This document shows positions 47,188-55,245 of a DNA stretch of 64,000 nucleotides, in pieces. The position numbers and the translations under genes were made by a program. The stretch spans positions 1 through 64,000 of the forward strand of contig CAWHQZ010000013.1 in NCBI GenBank assembly GCA_963831645.1. Reading direction: 5' to 3'. The DNA is from CAWHQZ01 sp963831645 (GTDB lineage Bacteria > Pseudomonadota > Alphaproteobacteria > Rhizobiales > Aestuariivirgaceae). The notes beneath the pieces are model-generated. The model did no database searches. It worked only from the letters and a program-made list of their open reading frames with translations, and was not told the DNA's origin. Within the stretch, counting starts at the first letter, position 1. Each line of letters begins with the position of its first letter.

Positions 47188-47308
47188 CTGCAATGAGCCT
47201 GCAAGAAAATAGATTGACACCTGCACTTGGCAGCTCGGTAGATTCATTCGTGATCTCAACATCATGCCTAATGCGCGCACCTGAGCGGTTCGCGCCGTCG
47301 CCGCGACT

Positions 47309-47350
47309 CCCCCTCACCCTGCCCTCTCCCCCAGAAAATGGGGGAGAGGG
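47309..47350. repeat. Palindromic CTCTCCCC repeat, copy 2 (opposite orientation)
   Basis: CCCCTCACCCTG precedes CCCTCTCCCCC and GGGGGAGAGGG arms with loop AGAAAAT. The CCCTCACCCT flank is the reverse of the flank in copy 1, so the two copies point at each other across about 120 bases without a gene. Confidence 0.6.
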
Positions 47351-47366
47351 TTAGCGTTGTTGAACC

Positions 47367-47696
47367 ATGCGACTGGCGCTCAGCACTGCCTTGCTTGTGG
47401 TCGACAACGGCGAATCGTCGCCTGAGGCCATCGAGCCGCTGATCGATGGCTTCAGCGATCTCGATCTGCCGGTCTTCCGCGTCCGCGACAGCGTCGGCTC
47501 CGCGTTCACGAACCCGCGCCTCGAAGCTCAGCTCGAGGAGAGCGGCATTCTGACCCTCGTCCTGTGCGGCGGCGCGGCCGAGGCGACTGCGCGCGATGCT
47601 CTGAATCTGGGTTTCCGGGTCTTCGTGGCGGGCGATGCGGCGGCGATTGCCGAGGTTGCCGCCGCTCTCGACGTGCTCCAGCGGCGGCGGGCTTGA
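47367..47696 (+). CDS. Shortened isochorismatase-like protein without the catalytic cysteine
   Basis: 109 residues. The start MRLALSTALLVVDNG aligns with the first strand of cysteine hydrolases (ALLVIDMQ), followed by LPVFRVRDSVGSAFTNPRLE and ILTLVLCGGAAEATARDALN. In active members the last motif reads GVATDACVxATARDA with a nucleophile cysteine; here those residues are missing, and the central segment of about 70 residues with the lysine is also absent. It is probably inactive or a different activity, if expressed. The frame itself is clean. Confidence 0.6.
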   Translation: MRLALSTALLVVDNGESSPEAIEPLIDGFSDLDLPVFRVRDSVGSAFTNPRLEAQLEESGILTLVLCGGAAEATARDALNLGFRVFVAGDAAAIAEVAAALDVLQRRRA

Positions 47697-47721
47697 CCCC
47701 GCTGGCGTTTTCGGCGAACTC

Positions 47722-49788
47722 ATGGCCATGACCCTCCTCGAGCGCCCCAGCGTCTGCACCTTCGACTGCCCCGACACCTGCAGCCTGACCGTCACGGTCG
47801 AGGACGGCCGCATCACCAAGGTGCGCGGCTCCGACGCGATGCCGTTCACCGACGGGGTCATCTGCAACAAGGTCGCGCGCGACATGACGGCCTTCGTGCA
47901 CGGGCCGCAGCGCCTGCTGCATCCGCTGCGTCGCATCGGCGCCGAAGGGCTCGGGACAGTTCGAGCAGCATCACCTGGCACGGCGGCGCTCGACGAGATC
48001 CACGCACCGCGTCGGCGACGGTGATCGAGCGCTGGGGGCCCGAGGCGGTGACGCCGCTCAACTACGCCGGCCCGCACGGCATGCTCGCCGGCGACAGCAT
48101 GTCGTTGCGCTTTTTCCACAAGCTCGGCGCGAGCACTGCTCTATCGCCGCTCGCTGTGCGGCGGCGTGCGCAGCGAGGCCTGGGCCGGCACCTATGGCGC
48201 CGTCGCCCGGCTGCCCGCCGGAGTTCGCCGAGGACGCGAAGCTCAACGTGGTCTGGGGCAACAACGCGACCGTCACCAATCTGCATCTGGTGCGCTGCGT
48301 CCGCCGGTCGAAGCGCAAAGGCGGCAGGCTCGTGGTGGTCGATCCACTGCGCACCAAGATCGCCGAGCAGGCCGATCTGCATCTGGCGCCGCTGCCCGGC
48401 ACCGACGTGCTGCTGGCGTGGGCGCTGGCCGCCGAACTGGAGCGGATGGGCGCATTCGACGACGCGTTCATCGCCGCCAACGTGCTCGGCTTCGACGAGT
48501 TCATGGCGCGGGCGCGCGAGTGGCCGGCGGCGCGCGCGGCCGCGGCCTGCGGTCTGTGCCGAAGATCAGATCGTCACCTTCGCACAGCTGGCTGGCCGAG
48601 GCCGACCCGCTGGTGCTGGCGCCCGGCAACGGGCTGGAGCGCGGCCGCAACGGCGGCAGCGGCATCCGCGCCGCGATCGCGTTGCCGGCGTTGCTCGGCA
48701 AGCTCGGGCAAAGGCAGCGGCATCGTGCTCGGCGCCGGCAACGCCTTTCCCAAGACGCGTCGCAAGCTGCAGCGGCCGGACCTCGCGCCGCCGGGCACGC
48801 GCACGCTCAATCTGCGTCGATTTCGGTCGGCACCTGGTGCGAGGACGACATCGATCCGCCGTTGCGCGCGCTGTTCATCTACAACCACAATCCGATCGTC
48901 GTGCATCCCGACCAGAACCGCATGCGTCGCGGCCTCGCGCGCGAGGACATCTTCACGGTCGGCATCGACGTGGCGATGACCGAGAGCATGGCGCATTGCG
49001 ACATCGTGCTGCCGGCGGCGACGCATTTCGAGTACGCCGATCTCTACGCCGCCTACGGCCATCACTGGCTGCAGCGGGCCGAACCGGTGATCCCGCCGCT
49101 GGGCGAGTCGCTGCCCAACACCGAGATCTTCCGCCGGCTCGCCGCGCGTTTCGGCTTCGACGATCCGTGTTTCAAGGCGAGCGACCGGAGCTGATGGACG
49201 AGGCGGTCGATCCCGCCGATCCGCGCCTGCGCGGGATGCGGCCGAGCGCGATTCCGACCGACAGGCGACTCGCAGATGACGGCGCCGGACGGCCAGCCGA
49301 TCGTGCTGTTCGACAACGTCTTTCCGGCGACGCCGTCCGGCAAGATCGAGCTCGCACTCGGAAACGCTGGCGAGGCGCTGGGGCGAGGAGGCGCTGCTGC
49401 CGCGGTGGCGGCCGCTGCGGTCGGCGTTTCCCCTCGATGCTGATCTCGCCGGCTTCCGACCAGCGCATCTCCTCGACGCTGGGCGGCTTGCACGCCGTCG
49501 AGGGTCGCCGCCGCTGATGATGCATCCGGCCGACGCCACGACGCGGGGCCTCGACGCAGGGGCAGCAGGTGCGGGTGTGGAACGAACGCGGCGAGGTGAT
49601 CCTGCCGCTCGAGGTCACCGACGCGGTGCCACGCGGGCGTCGTCGCCAGCGAAAAGGGCGCCTGGCTCTCGACCAGCCGCACCGGACAGACGATCTCCGC
49701 GCTCGTCTCGGCCGACAACCGCGCCGATCTCGCGCACGGCGCCTGCTTCAACGACACGCGCGTCGAGGTCGAAGCGGCCGCGCAATAA
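47722..49788 (+). pseudogene. Molybdopterin oxidoreductase family protein, broken by ten or more frame changes
   Basis: A 689-codon stretch of DMSO-reductase-type sequence spread over three frames. Start at 47722: SVCTFDCPDTCSLTVTVEDG with the 4Fe-4S cysteines, then GVICNKVARDM. Later pieces: LNYAGPHGMLAGDSMSLRFF, NVVWGNNATVTNLHLVR, VVVDPLRTKIAEQADLHL, ALFIYNHNPIVVHPDQNR, MAHCDIVLPAATHFEYADLY, LFDNVFPATPSGKIELAL, and the C-terminal molybdopterin-dinucleotide domain with QQVRVWNERGEVILPLEVTD. Total length is divisible by three and each piece is well conserved, so the indels cancel. Many closely spaced one-base indels with no other decay look like poor consensus sequence. As written the gene is not functional. 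Confidence 0.8.
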
Positions 49789-49811
49789 ATTTTGGCGGCA
49801 TTCCCTCATTA

Positions 49812-50375
49812 TCACTCCGGCGGCGGATAGCGGTCCCAGTAGCCGGGTCTGGGTGCGATCTGCTGGACCACGTCGACCAGCATGCCCGAGGGGTCGCGGG
49901 TCATGAAGCGGCGCTGGCCCCACTCCTCGTCGGTCAGGGGAACGACGATCGGCGCTCCCGCCGCAGCGAGGCGCGTGTGCGCCGCCGACGCATCAGAAAC
50001 TTCGATGGTCAGGATCATCCCCTTGCCGGAGAACGCTTCCGGTCCCGGCGGCGAGCTCGGGTGGTCGGGATGCATGAATGCCAGCGTCGCGCCACGCCCG
50101 TCGCCGTCCGCCTCGCCCACCAGGTACACGAACCAGCTTGACTGGAAAGCCGGCGCGAAGCCGAAATGGCGGACATAGAAGTCACGCGCCGCGAAGAGGT
50201 TTTCCGTCGTGACCAGGGGATAAGCATCGCGTACCGGCATCACTGCACCTGTTCGGTCTGTTGGGTTGGTGTCGACATTCGCCGCTGCCGCGGGGGCAGC
50301 CGAAAGGTAGATTGCCGTGCCGAGCCCGGCGAGGAACGCCAGGGCCGGTGAAGCGAGATCGCGTATTTTCACCAT
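49812..50375 (-). CDS. Secreted glyoxalase/VOC superfamily protein
   Basis: 187 residues from ATG 50375 (MVKIRDLASPALAFLAGLGT), with a signal peptide cleaved near AAAANV. The mature part is one vicinal-oxygen-chelate module: AYPLVTTENLFAARDFYVRH, FVYLVGEADGDGRGATLAFM, EVSDASAAHTRLAAAGAPI and the ending RRFMTRDPSGMLVDVVQQI. Metal ligands and substrate cannot be assigned. Export is unusual for this family. It is divergent from a TetR regulator with a perfect palindrome in between, so it is the likely target of that regulator. Confidence 0.82.
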   Translation of the reverse strand: MVKIRDLASPALAFLAGLGTAIYLSAAPAAAANVDTNPTDRTGAVMPVRDAYPLVTTENLFAARDFYVRHFGFAPAFQSSWFVYLVGEADGDGRGATLAFMHPDHPSSPPGPEAFSGKGMILTIEVSDASAAHTRLAAAGAPIVVPLTDEEWGQRRFMTRDPSGMLVDVVQQIAPRPGYWDRYPPPE

Positions 50376-50410
50376 GGTTCTCTCCACCCCTTGCCGTCAC
50401 CGTTGAATTA

Positions 50411-50427
50411 ACATACAGGGTGTATGT
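50411..50427. promoter_or_regulatory. Perfect inverted repeat, likely TetR operator
   Basis: ACATACA-GGG-TGTATGT: 7-base arms perfectly complementary around a 3-base centre, ending one base before the TetR start codon. It lies in the 52-base gap between the divergent VOC gene and the regulator. The arrangement is classic for an autoregulating TetR repressor. Confidence 0.65.
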
Positions 50428-51024
50428 ATGCAAGCGAAAAAGACCAGGAAAGCGGAGCAGCACGCCCGGACGCGCACGGCTCTGCTCAAGGCGGCGCGGC
50501 GCATCTTCGGCCGGCAGGGTTATGCCGGGACTGGAACGGAAGAGATCGTCGCGGCGGCCAGGATGACGCGCGGCGCGCTCTACTATCATTTCGCGGACAA
50601 GGCGGCGCTGTTCGATGCCGTGGTCGAATCCGTGGCTGAGGACATCCTGGCGATGATCGAGCGCGCCGCCCTGTCGGAAGGAACGAAGATCGACGGACTG
50701 ATCGCCGGCTGCCGGGCCTATCTCGATGCCTGTCTTGCACCGGCCTTCCGGCAAATCTGGGTCATCGATGCACCGGCGGTGCTGGGACCCGAGCGTCTGC
50801 GGGTGATCGACGCCGGATATGCGCTCGGCTCGCTGCGGCAGGGGATCGATGAAGTGCTGGCCGAATCGAAAGCGAAGGGCCTGGCGGCCGATCCCCTGAC
50901 AGCACTCGTCTCCGGCGCCCTCGACGAGGCGGCGCTGTGGCTCGTCCGCAACGATGATCCGCAATCACGCCGCGCGCTGGATGAGACGCTCGAGGCGCTG
51001 ATCCGACGCACGCTGGAGGGCTGA
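50428..51024 (+). CDS. TetR/AcrR family transcriptional regulator
   Basis: 198 residues. The N-terminal helix-turn-helix is clear: RTRTALLKAARRIFGRQGYA, EEIVAAARMTRGALYYHFAD, KAALFDAVVESVAEDIL. The rest is a helical ligand-binding domain (DACLAPAFRQIWVIDAPAVL, WLVRNDDPQSRRALDETLEA). The ATG directly follows a perfect palindrome. Likely represses itself and the divergent secreted VOC protein gene. Confidence 0.92.
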   Translation: MQAKKTRKAEQHARTRTALLKAARRIFGRQGYAGTGTEEIVAAARMTRGALYYHFADKAALFDAVVESVAEDILAMIERAALSEGTKIDGLIAGCRAYLDACLAPAFRQIWVIDAPAVLGPERLRVIDAGYALGSLRQGIDEVLAESKAKGLAADPLTALVSGALDEAALWLVRNDDPQSRRALDETLEALIRRTLEG

Positions 51025-51095
51025 TCCGCCGTCAGGCGTCCGCGGCCTGCCTTCGCTCCTCGCCGTCTTGCCCGACCGGCGCCGCACGGCGGCGG

Positions 51096-51551
51096 GCGAG
51101 TTCCTCCAGTCTGAACCAGGTGCTGGCGTTTCTCCATACCGACTTCGCGTTGTCGTTCGCGCCGGCCTTCGAGGCCTTCGACATGGATCTGACGGGCGAG
51201 AAGAATCCCACGGTGCAGAAGACCCTGCGGTCGATCGGGCAGAAGCAGGTCGCGAAAGCCCATGCCGGTCTCGCGGCGATGATGGGCGACCGGCCATGGC
51301 TGGCGGGCGAAAAGCGAACGATCGCCGATGCCTATTTCATCGGTGTGGCGCGCTGGGCGCCTTTCCTGGCCTCGACCGGTGCACAGACCGTCGATCAGCG
51401 CGACTATCCCAACCTGCATCGGCACATGCGCAAGCTGGAGGAGGATCCGGCCGTCGTTTTCGCCCACGCCATCGAGGAGGAACGGCCCGCGTCGAGCAGC
51501 GGCAATTTTCGCGGCCATGTGGCGCTGGAGGAGTTGCGCCCGCGACTTTGA
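51096..51551 (+). pseudogene. Glutathione S-transferase fragment (C-terminal domain only)
   Basis: The frame from about 51096 gives an ARRRASSSSLNQVLAFLHTD type linker and then the helical GST C-terminal domain: ALSFAPAFEAFDMDLTG, RPWLAGEKRTIADAYFIGVA (N-capping box region) and DYPNLHRHMRKLEEDPAVV. The thioredoxin-like N-terminal domain with the glutathione site is missing. A first possible start is GTG 51120. The deletion may have occurred when the tetR gene was joined next to it. Confidence 0.7.
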
Positions 51552-51559
51552 CCACACGC

Positions 51560-52459
51560 TCAATGGATTGCCGGATCGGCCCTCAGACGGTCGACGAGAA
51601 AATCGACAAGCGCCCGCACCCTTCCCGCCGCCCGCCGGCCCTCGAGATGAACGACGTGGACCGGCGCCGGCGGGAGCTCGAATTCGGCGAGCACGATCTC
51701 CAGCTTGCCGGCGCTCAGTTCCGGCGCGATCTGGTACGACAAGACCCGCGTCAGGCCGCGACCGGCGACGGCCGCTTCAATCGCCACTTCGGCGGCGTTG
51801 ACGATGAGTTGCGATGCCGGGCGAACGGTTTGCCTCCTGTCGCCAGACGCGAACTGCCATTCGGGCAGCGAGGCGGTCTGGGAGAAGGCGACGGTTTCGC
51901 ATCGCGCAACATCCGCCGGCGTGTGCGGGATCCCGTGCCGGGTCAGATAGTCCGGAGAAGCGCACACCACGCTGCGCACGGCGCCCACCCGAATGGCGCT
52001 CAAGGCGGAATCGGGAAGCTCGGCAATGCGCACGGCCACGTCGAGGCCCTCTTCCACGAGATCGACGACGCGATCGAGGAGCAGGGTGCGCGCGGTGACG
52101 TTCGGGTGGCGGGAAAGAAAGTCGAACACGATCGGCGCCACGTGACGCTTGCCGAACAGCACCGGAGCGGTGATGGCGACCGGCCCCTTCAGCTCGGCAT
52201 GGGATCCCGCGGCAGAGGCTTCCGCCTCGCCGATCTCGGACAGGATACGACGGCAGTCGGCGAGAAAGCGCGTGCCGGCCTCGTTCAGGCGAACGATCCT
52301 GGTCGTTCGGTGAAGAAGTCGGGTTCCGACGCGATCTTCGAGCGAGGCGACGGCTCGGGTCACGGCCGCCGGCGACATCGCCAGGCGGCGGGCCGCGGCG
52401 GCGAAGCTTTGGGCCTCGGCAACGGCGATGAAAGCCCGCATGGCCCCCAGACGGTCCAT
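51560..52459 (-). CDS. LysR family transcriptional regulator
   Basis: 299 residues. The helix-turn-helix is MDRLGAMRAFIAVAEAQSFA, AAARRLAMSPAAVTRAVASL, EDRVGTRLLHRTTRIVRLNE; the effector domain starts LKGPVAITAPVLFGKRHVAP. The family typically activates a divergent gene; here that is a glutathione transferase starting 100 bases away. AT-rich palindromic-looking sequence in the gap may be its site but no clear T-N11-A box is claimed. Confidence 0.92.
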   Translation of the reverse strand: MDRLGAMRAFIAVAEAQSFAAAARRLAMSPAAVTRAVASLEDRVGTRLLHRTTRIVRLNEAGTRFLADCRRILSEIGEAEASAAGSHAELKGPVAITAPVLFGKRHVAPIVFDFLSRHPNVTARTLLLDRVVDLVEEGLDVAVRIAELPDSALSAIRVGAVRSVVCASPDYLTRHGIPHTPADVARCETVAFSQTASLPEWQFASGDRRQTVRPASQLIVNAAEVAIEAAVAGRGLTRVLSYQIAPELSAGKLEIVLAEFELPPAPVHVVHLEGRRAAGRVRALVDFLVDRLRADPAIH

Positions 52460-52560
52460 ATAATTTCACTCACTGCAATAATCAGTTGTCACAAGCGCAT
52501 ATTATCACCGTCTGTTGGAACGCACATGTTATTCAGCGGAAACTCGAAAGGACACGACCC

Positions 52561-53190
52561 GTGACCGCGCCTGCCGCCCCAATTCGCCTTTACCGTCACC
52601 CGCTCTCAGGTCACTCGCACCGGGTGGAGCTGTTCCTGTCGCTGTTGCAACTCCCTGTCGAGTTCATCGACGTCGATCTCGCGAACGCGGCCCACAAGGC
52701 GCCGGACTTCGTGGCAAGGAGCCCGTTCGGCCAGATCCCGGTGATCGAGGACGGCGCCGTTACGCTGTTCGACAGCAACGCCATCCTGGTCTACCTGGCG
52801 ACCCGCTACGACCCGCCGGGTCGCTGGCTGCCGCGCGATGCGCAAGGAGCGGCGCGGGTGCAGCAGTGGCTGTCGGTCGCGGCGGGCCAGCTCGCCCACG
52901 GACCGGCCGCGGCCAGGCTCGTGAAAACGTTCGGCTTCAAGCTCGACCATGAACGCGCCAGGGAGATCGCCGTGCGGCTTTTCGCAGTCCTCGACCGTCA
53001 CCTCGAACGGCGGAGCTTCCTCACTGGTGATGCGCCAACCATCGCCGACGTCGCGATCTACTCCTATACAGTGCTCGCACCTGAAGGCGAGGTGCCGCTG
53101 GAGCCTTACGGCAATGTGCTGGCATGGCTCGCCCGCATCGAGGCCCTTCCGGGCTTCGTGGCGCCGAAGCGGGCGCGACCGGCGGCGTGA
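52561..53190 (+). CDS. Glutathione S-transferase (GTG start)
   Basis: 209 residues from GTG 52561 (TAPAAPIRLYRHPLSGHSHR). N-terminal domain: VELFLSLLQLPVEFIDVDLA, SPFGQIPVIEDGAVTLFDSN with the cis-proline and the glutathione-gamma-Glu site (FDSNAILVYLA). C-terminal domain: RRSFLTGDAPTIADVAIYSY. It is divergent from the LysR gene and one base before the next gene, so regulated conjugation or isomerisation of a toxic compound is likely; substrate unknown. A longer frame to 52486 has no family match. Confidence 0.9.
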   Translation: MTAPAAPIRLYRHPLSGHSHRVELFLSLLQLPVEFIDVDLANAAHKAPDFVARSPFGQIPVIEDGAVTLFDSNAILVYLATRYDPPGRWLPRDAQGAARVQQWLSVAAGQLAHGPAAARLVKTFGFKLDHERAREIAVRLFAVLDRHLERRSFLTGDAPTIADVAIYSYTVLAPEGEVPLEPYGNVLAWLARIEALPGFVAPKRARPAA

Positions 53191-53191
53191 A

Positions 53192-54130
53192 ATGCCGGGC
53201 CCCTTCCATGAAGGCGAGCGGCTGGTACAGCGACGCGCCGGAGTGCGCGACCGGATCGAAAAGATCGGGCGTATCGTCTTCCGCAGTTTCATGCCCGACG
53301 AACACCGGGAGCTGTTCGCGAGGCTCCCCTATCTGCTGGTCGGCAGCCTGGATGCGCAGGGCAGGCCCTGGGCTTCGGTGCTGACCGGCCGCCCCGGCTT
53401 CATCTCCTCGCCGGACCCGTGCACGCTTCGCGTTGCCGCGCGGCCCGCCGATGGTGATCCGCTTGAAGGAAATCTTGCCGTCGGCGCCCCCGTCGGCCTG
53501 CTCGGCATCGAGCTCGCGACCCGCCGGCGCAATCGCATGAACGGAACCATCGTCGCGGCATCCGACCGCGGCTTCACGGTCGAGGTCGGGCAGAGCTTCG
53601 GCAACTGCCCCAAATACATCCAGGCGCGCGGAGCGCTGACGGGTGGACCGGACAGCTTGGGGCACACGCGCCTGTTGCGCCAGGAAAAGGCAGCGTTATC
53701 GGATGAGGCGGTGGTGCTGATCCGTGGCGCCGACACGTTTTTCATCGCTACCGCCGCGCCGGGCGCTGGCGTCGATGTCTCCCATCGCGGCGGCAGAAAG
53801 GGCTTCGTGCGCGTGTCCGCAGAAGACAGCGGCACGGTCCTGACCTCGCCGGACTTCGTGGGCAACTTCTTCTTCAACACGCTGGGCAACCTGGCGCTCA
53901 ATCCGCGCGCCGGCCTCGTGTTCATCGATTTTGATGCCGGCGAGACCCTGTCGATCACCGGCGAGGCCGAGGTGATCTGGGAGGGCGCCGAGCTCAGGGC
54001 ATTCGTGGGTGCACAACGGCTCTTGCGGTTCCGCGTACGCGAAGGGGTGGTGATCGCCGGCGCTCTGCCGCCGCGCTGGTCGGTCGCGCAAGCCGCGCCC
54101 CAACTTGCAGCCACGGGATCGTGGGCGTAG
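53192..54130 (+). CDS. Pyridoxamine 5'-phosphate oxidase-like FMN-binding protein
   Basis: 312 residues from ATG 53192, one base after the GST stop, so the two share a transcript. Two split-barrel modules: RSFMPDEHRELFARLPYLLV, GSLDAQGRPWASVLTGRPGF, and later SPDFVGNFFFNTLGNLALNP with GLVFIDFDAGETLSITGEAE. The layout matches the PNPOx-like family that often sits beside GST genes. Flavin use is likely from the fold; the reaction is unknown. Confidence 0.85.
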   Translation: MPGPFHEGERLVQRRAGVRDRIEKIGRIVFRSFMPDEHRELFARLPYLLVGSLDAQGRPWASVLTGRPGFISSPDPCTLRVAARPADGDPLEGNLAVGAPVGLLGIELATRRRNRMNGTIVAASDRGFTVEVGQSFGNCPKYIQARGALTGGPDSLGHTRLLRQEKAALSDEAVVLIRGADTFFIATAAPGAGVDVSHRGGRKGFVRVSAEDSGTVLTSPDFVGNFFFNTLGNLALNPRAGLVFIDFDAGETLSITGEAEVIWEGAELRAFVGAQRLLRFRVREGVVIAGALPPRWSVAQAAPQLAATGSWA

Positions 54131-54171
54131 CAGCGCGCCGCGAGGCGCTGGAACAAGGGCACACCTCCTTT

Positions 54172-54200
54172 CGTCATTGCGGCGAAAGCCGCAATCCAGC
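54172..54200 (+). repeat. Short dispersed palindromic repeat, copy 4
   Basis: CGTCATTGCGGCGAAAGCCG followed by CAATCCAGC: arms TTGCGGC/GCCGCAA are perfectly complementary. Relative to copies 1 and 3 both arms changed together (CCGGC to GCGGC), so the pairing is kept. Confidence 0.65.
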
Positions 54201-54209
54201 TGGAGCCTT

Positions 54210-54440
54210 TCAGCCGTGGATGTTCTTGCGCGTCCACGCGATGGGTCCGATGCTGGCATTCGATCGATCGCTCATTCTGCGAAGTTCGCGCATCGCCCGT
54301 CCGACACGATCTTCGTTGTTGGCAATGCGCTCCAGCTCCTGCCGAACCAGGGCGTTGACCGTCGTATTGCGCTTTGCCGCAAACCGACGGACCTTTGCGA
54401 GGATCCGCTCATCTACCGCCAATGTGATGTTTTTCATCGG
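54210..54440 (-). CDS. Orphan antitoxin-like protein (VapB/RHH type)
   Basis: 76 residues from ATG 54440 (MPMKNITLAVDERILAKVRR). The KNITLAVDERILAKVRRFAA and NTTVNALVRQELERIA layout is a ribbon-helix-helix antitoxin of the plasmid-stability type. No toxin gene follows it; the next sequence on that strand is a repeat and the end of a convergent gene. It is divergent from vapB, sharing the promoter region with the operator palindromes. Confidence 0.7.
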   Translation of the reverse strand, partial: PMKNITLAVDERILAKVRRFAAKRNTTVNALVRQELERIANNEDRVGRAMRELRRMSDRSNASIGPIAWTRKNIHG

Positions 54441-54543
54441 CATCTCCTGTTTCACACTGTATCTGCGCAACGGGGTTGGGAGCGAGCCGTACTTGGTTAC
54501 CCGGCGATCGCAGCCATGTTCCACGCTTGCGGCAAGACCAGCT

Positions 54544-54569
54544 GTGATATATATCACTGATATACATCA
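54544..54569. promoter_or_regulatory. Operator palindromes of vapBC
   Basis: GTGATATATATCAC (54544-54557) is a perfect 14-base palindrome, followed at once by the imperfect TGATATACATCA (54558-54569). Both lie 14-40 bases before the vapB start. Autorepression by a VapBC complex through such tandem sites is usual; the same sites could also serve the divergent antitoxin-like gene. Confidence 0.65.
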
Positions 54570-54583
54570 AGTGGGAGGTCGAC

Positions 54584-54832
54584 ATGTCAGATACCGGCGT
54601 CGCCAAGGTCTTCATGCACGGCCGAAGTCAGGCCGTGCGCCTGCCGCTGGCGTTTCGCCTGCCCAGCGACCGGGTGCGGGTGCGAAGAGTCGCGGGCGGT
54701 ATCCTGCTTGAGCCGATGGTGAGCGATATCGATGCCTGGTTCGCTGCTCTCGACCGCTTCGCCGGCGTACCATTCATGGAAGAGGGTCGGCGTCAGCCGC
54801 CGATGCCGGAAGCGGAGGACGCGTTCGCGTGA
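54584..54832 (+). CDS. vapB: Antitoxin VapB (AbrB-like)
   Basis: 82 residues: GVAKVFMHGRSQAVRLPLAF is the swapped-hairpin AbrB DNA-binding domain, and the acidic/Pro C-terminus (DAWFAALDRFAGVPFME) is the toxin-binding part. GGGAGG upstream is the ribosome-binding site. It overlaps vapC by four bases. Confidence 0.9.
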   Translation: MSDTGVAKVFMHGRSQAVRLPLAFRLPSDRVRVRRVAGGILLEPMVSDIDAWFAALDRFAGVPFMEEGRRQPPMPEAEDAFA

Positions 54833-55245
54833 ACTATCTGCTCGATACCAATGCCGTCATCGCCTTCTTGAAAAATCACCCCGCCATATTCCGCAAGCGC
54901 TTGCGCCGCGCAGTATCCCGAGATGCCGTGATCGCCGTTTCGTCGATCGTGTTGTATGAGCTCTGGTACGGCGTCGCCTGCAGCGCCCGCCGCCGCGAGA
55001 ACGCCGAGCGACTGCGCCTGTTCCTGTCGGGAGGGATGACTGTCAGCCCCTTCAGCGAAGATGACGCCGTGACCGCCGGGGACCTGCGGGCAACGCTCGG
55101 GGCGGCGGGAACTCCTATCGGCCCGTACGACGTTCTGATTGCCGCGCAGGCGCTGCGTATCGGCGCTACGCTCGTTACCGCCAACGTCGCGGAGTTCGCC
55201 CGGGTGCCGAAACTTCGCTGGCAGGACTGGACCGCCAGGGCGTGA
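54829..55245 (+). CDS. vapC: Ribonuclease toxin VapC (PIN domain, GTG start)
   Basis: 138 residues. Acidic PIN residues are visible: NYLLDTNAVIAFLKNH (first Asp), SSIVLYELWYGVA (Glu), PIGPYDVLIAAQAL (Asp) and VTANVAEFARVPKL. Coupled to vapB by GTGA overlap. Toxins of this family cleave tRNA or rRNA. The system looks complete. Its 3' end overlaps the convergent higA gene by about 71 bases. Confidence 0.92.
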   Translation: MNYLLDTNAVIAFLKNHPAIFRKRLRRAVSRDAVIAVSSIVLYELWYGVACSARRRENAERLRLFLSGGMTVSPFSEDDAVTAGDLRATLGAAGTPIGPYDVLIAAQALRIGATLVTANVAEFARVPKLRWQDWTARA

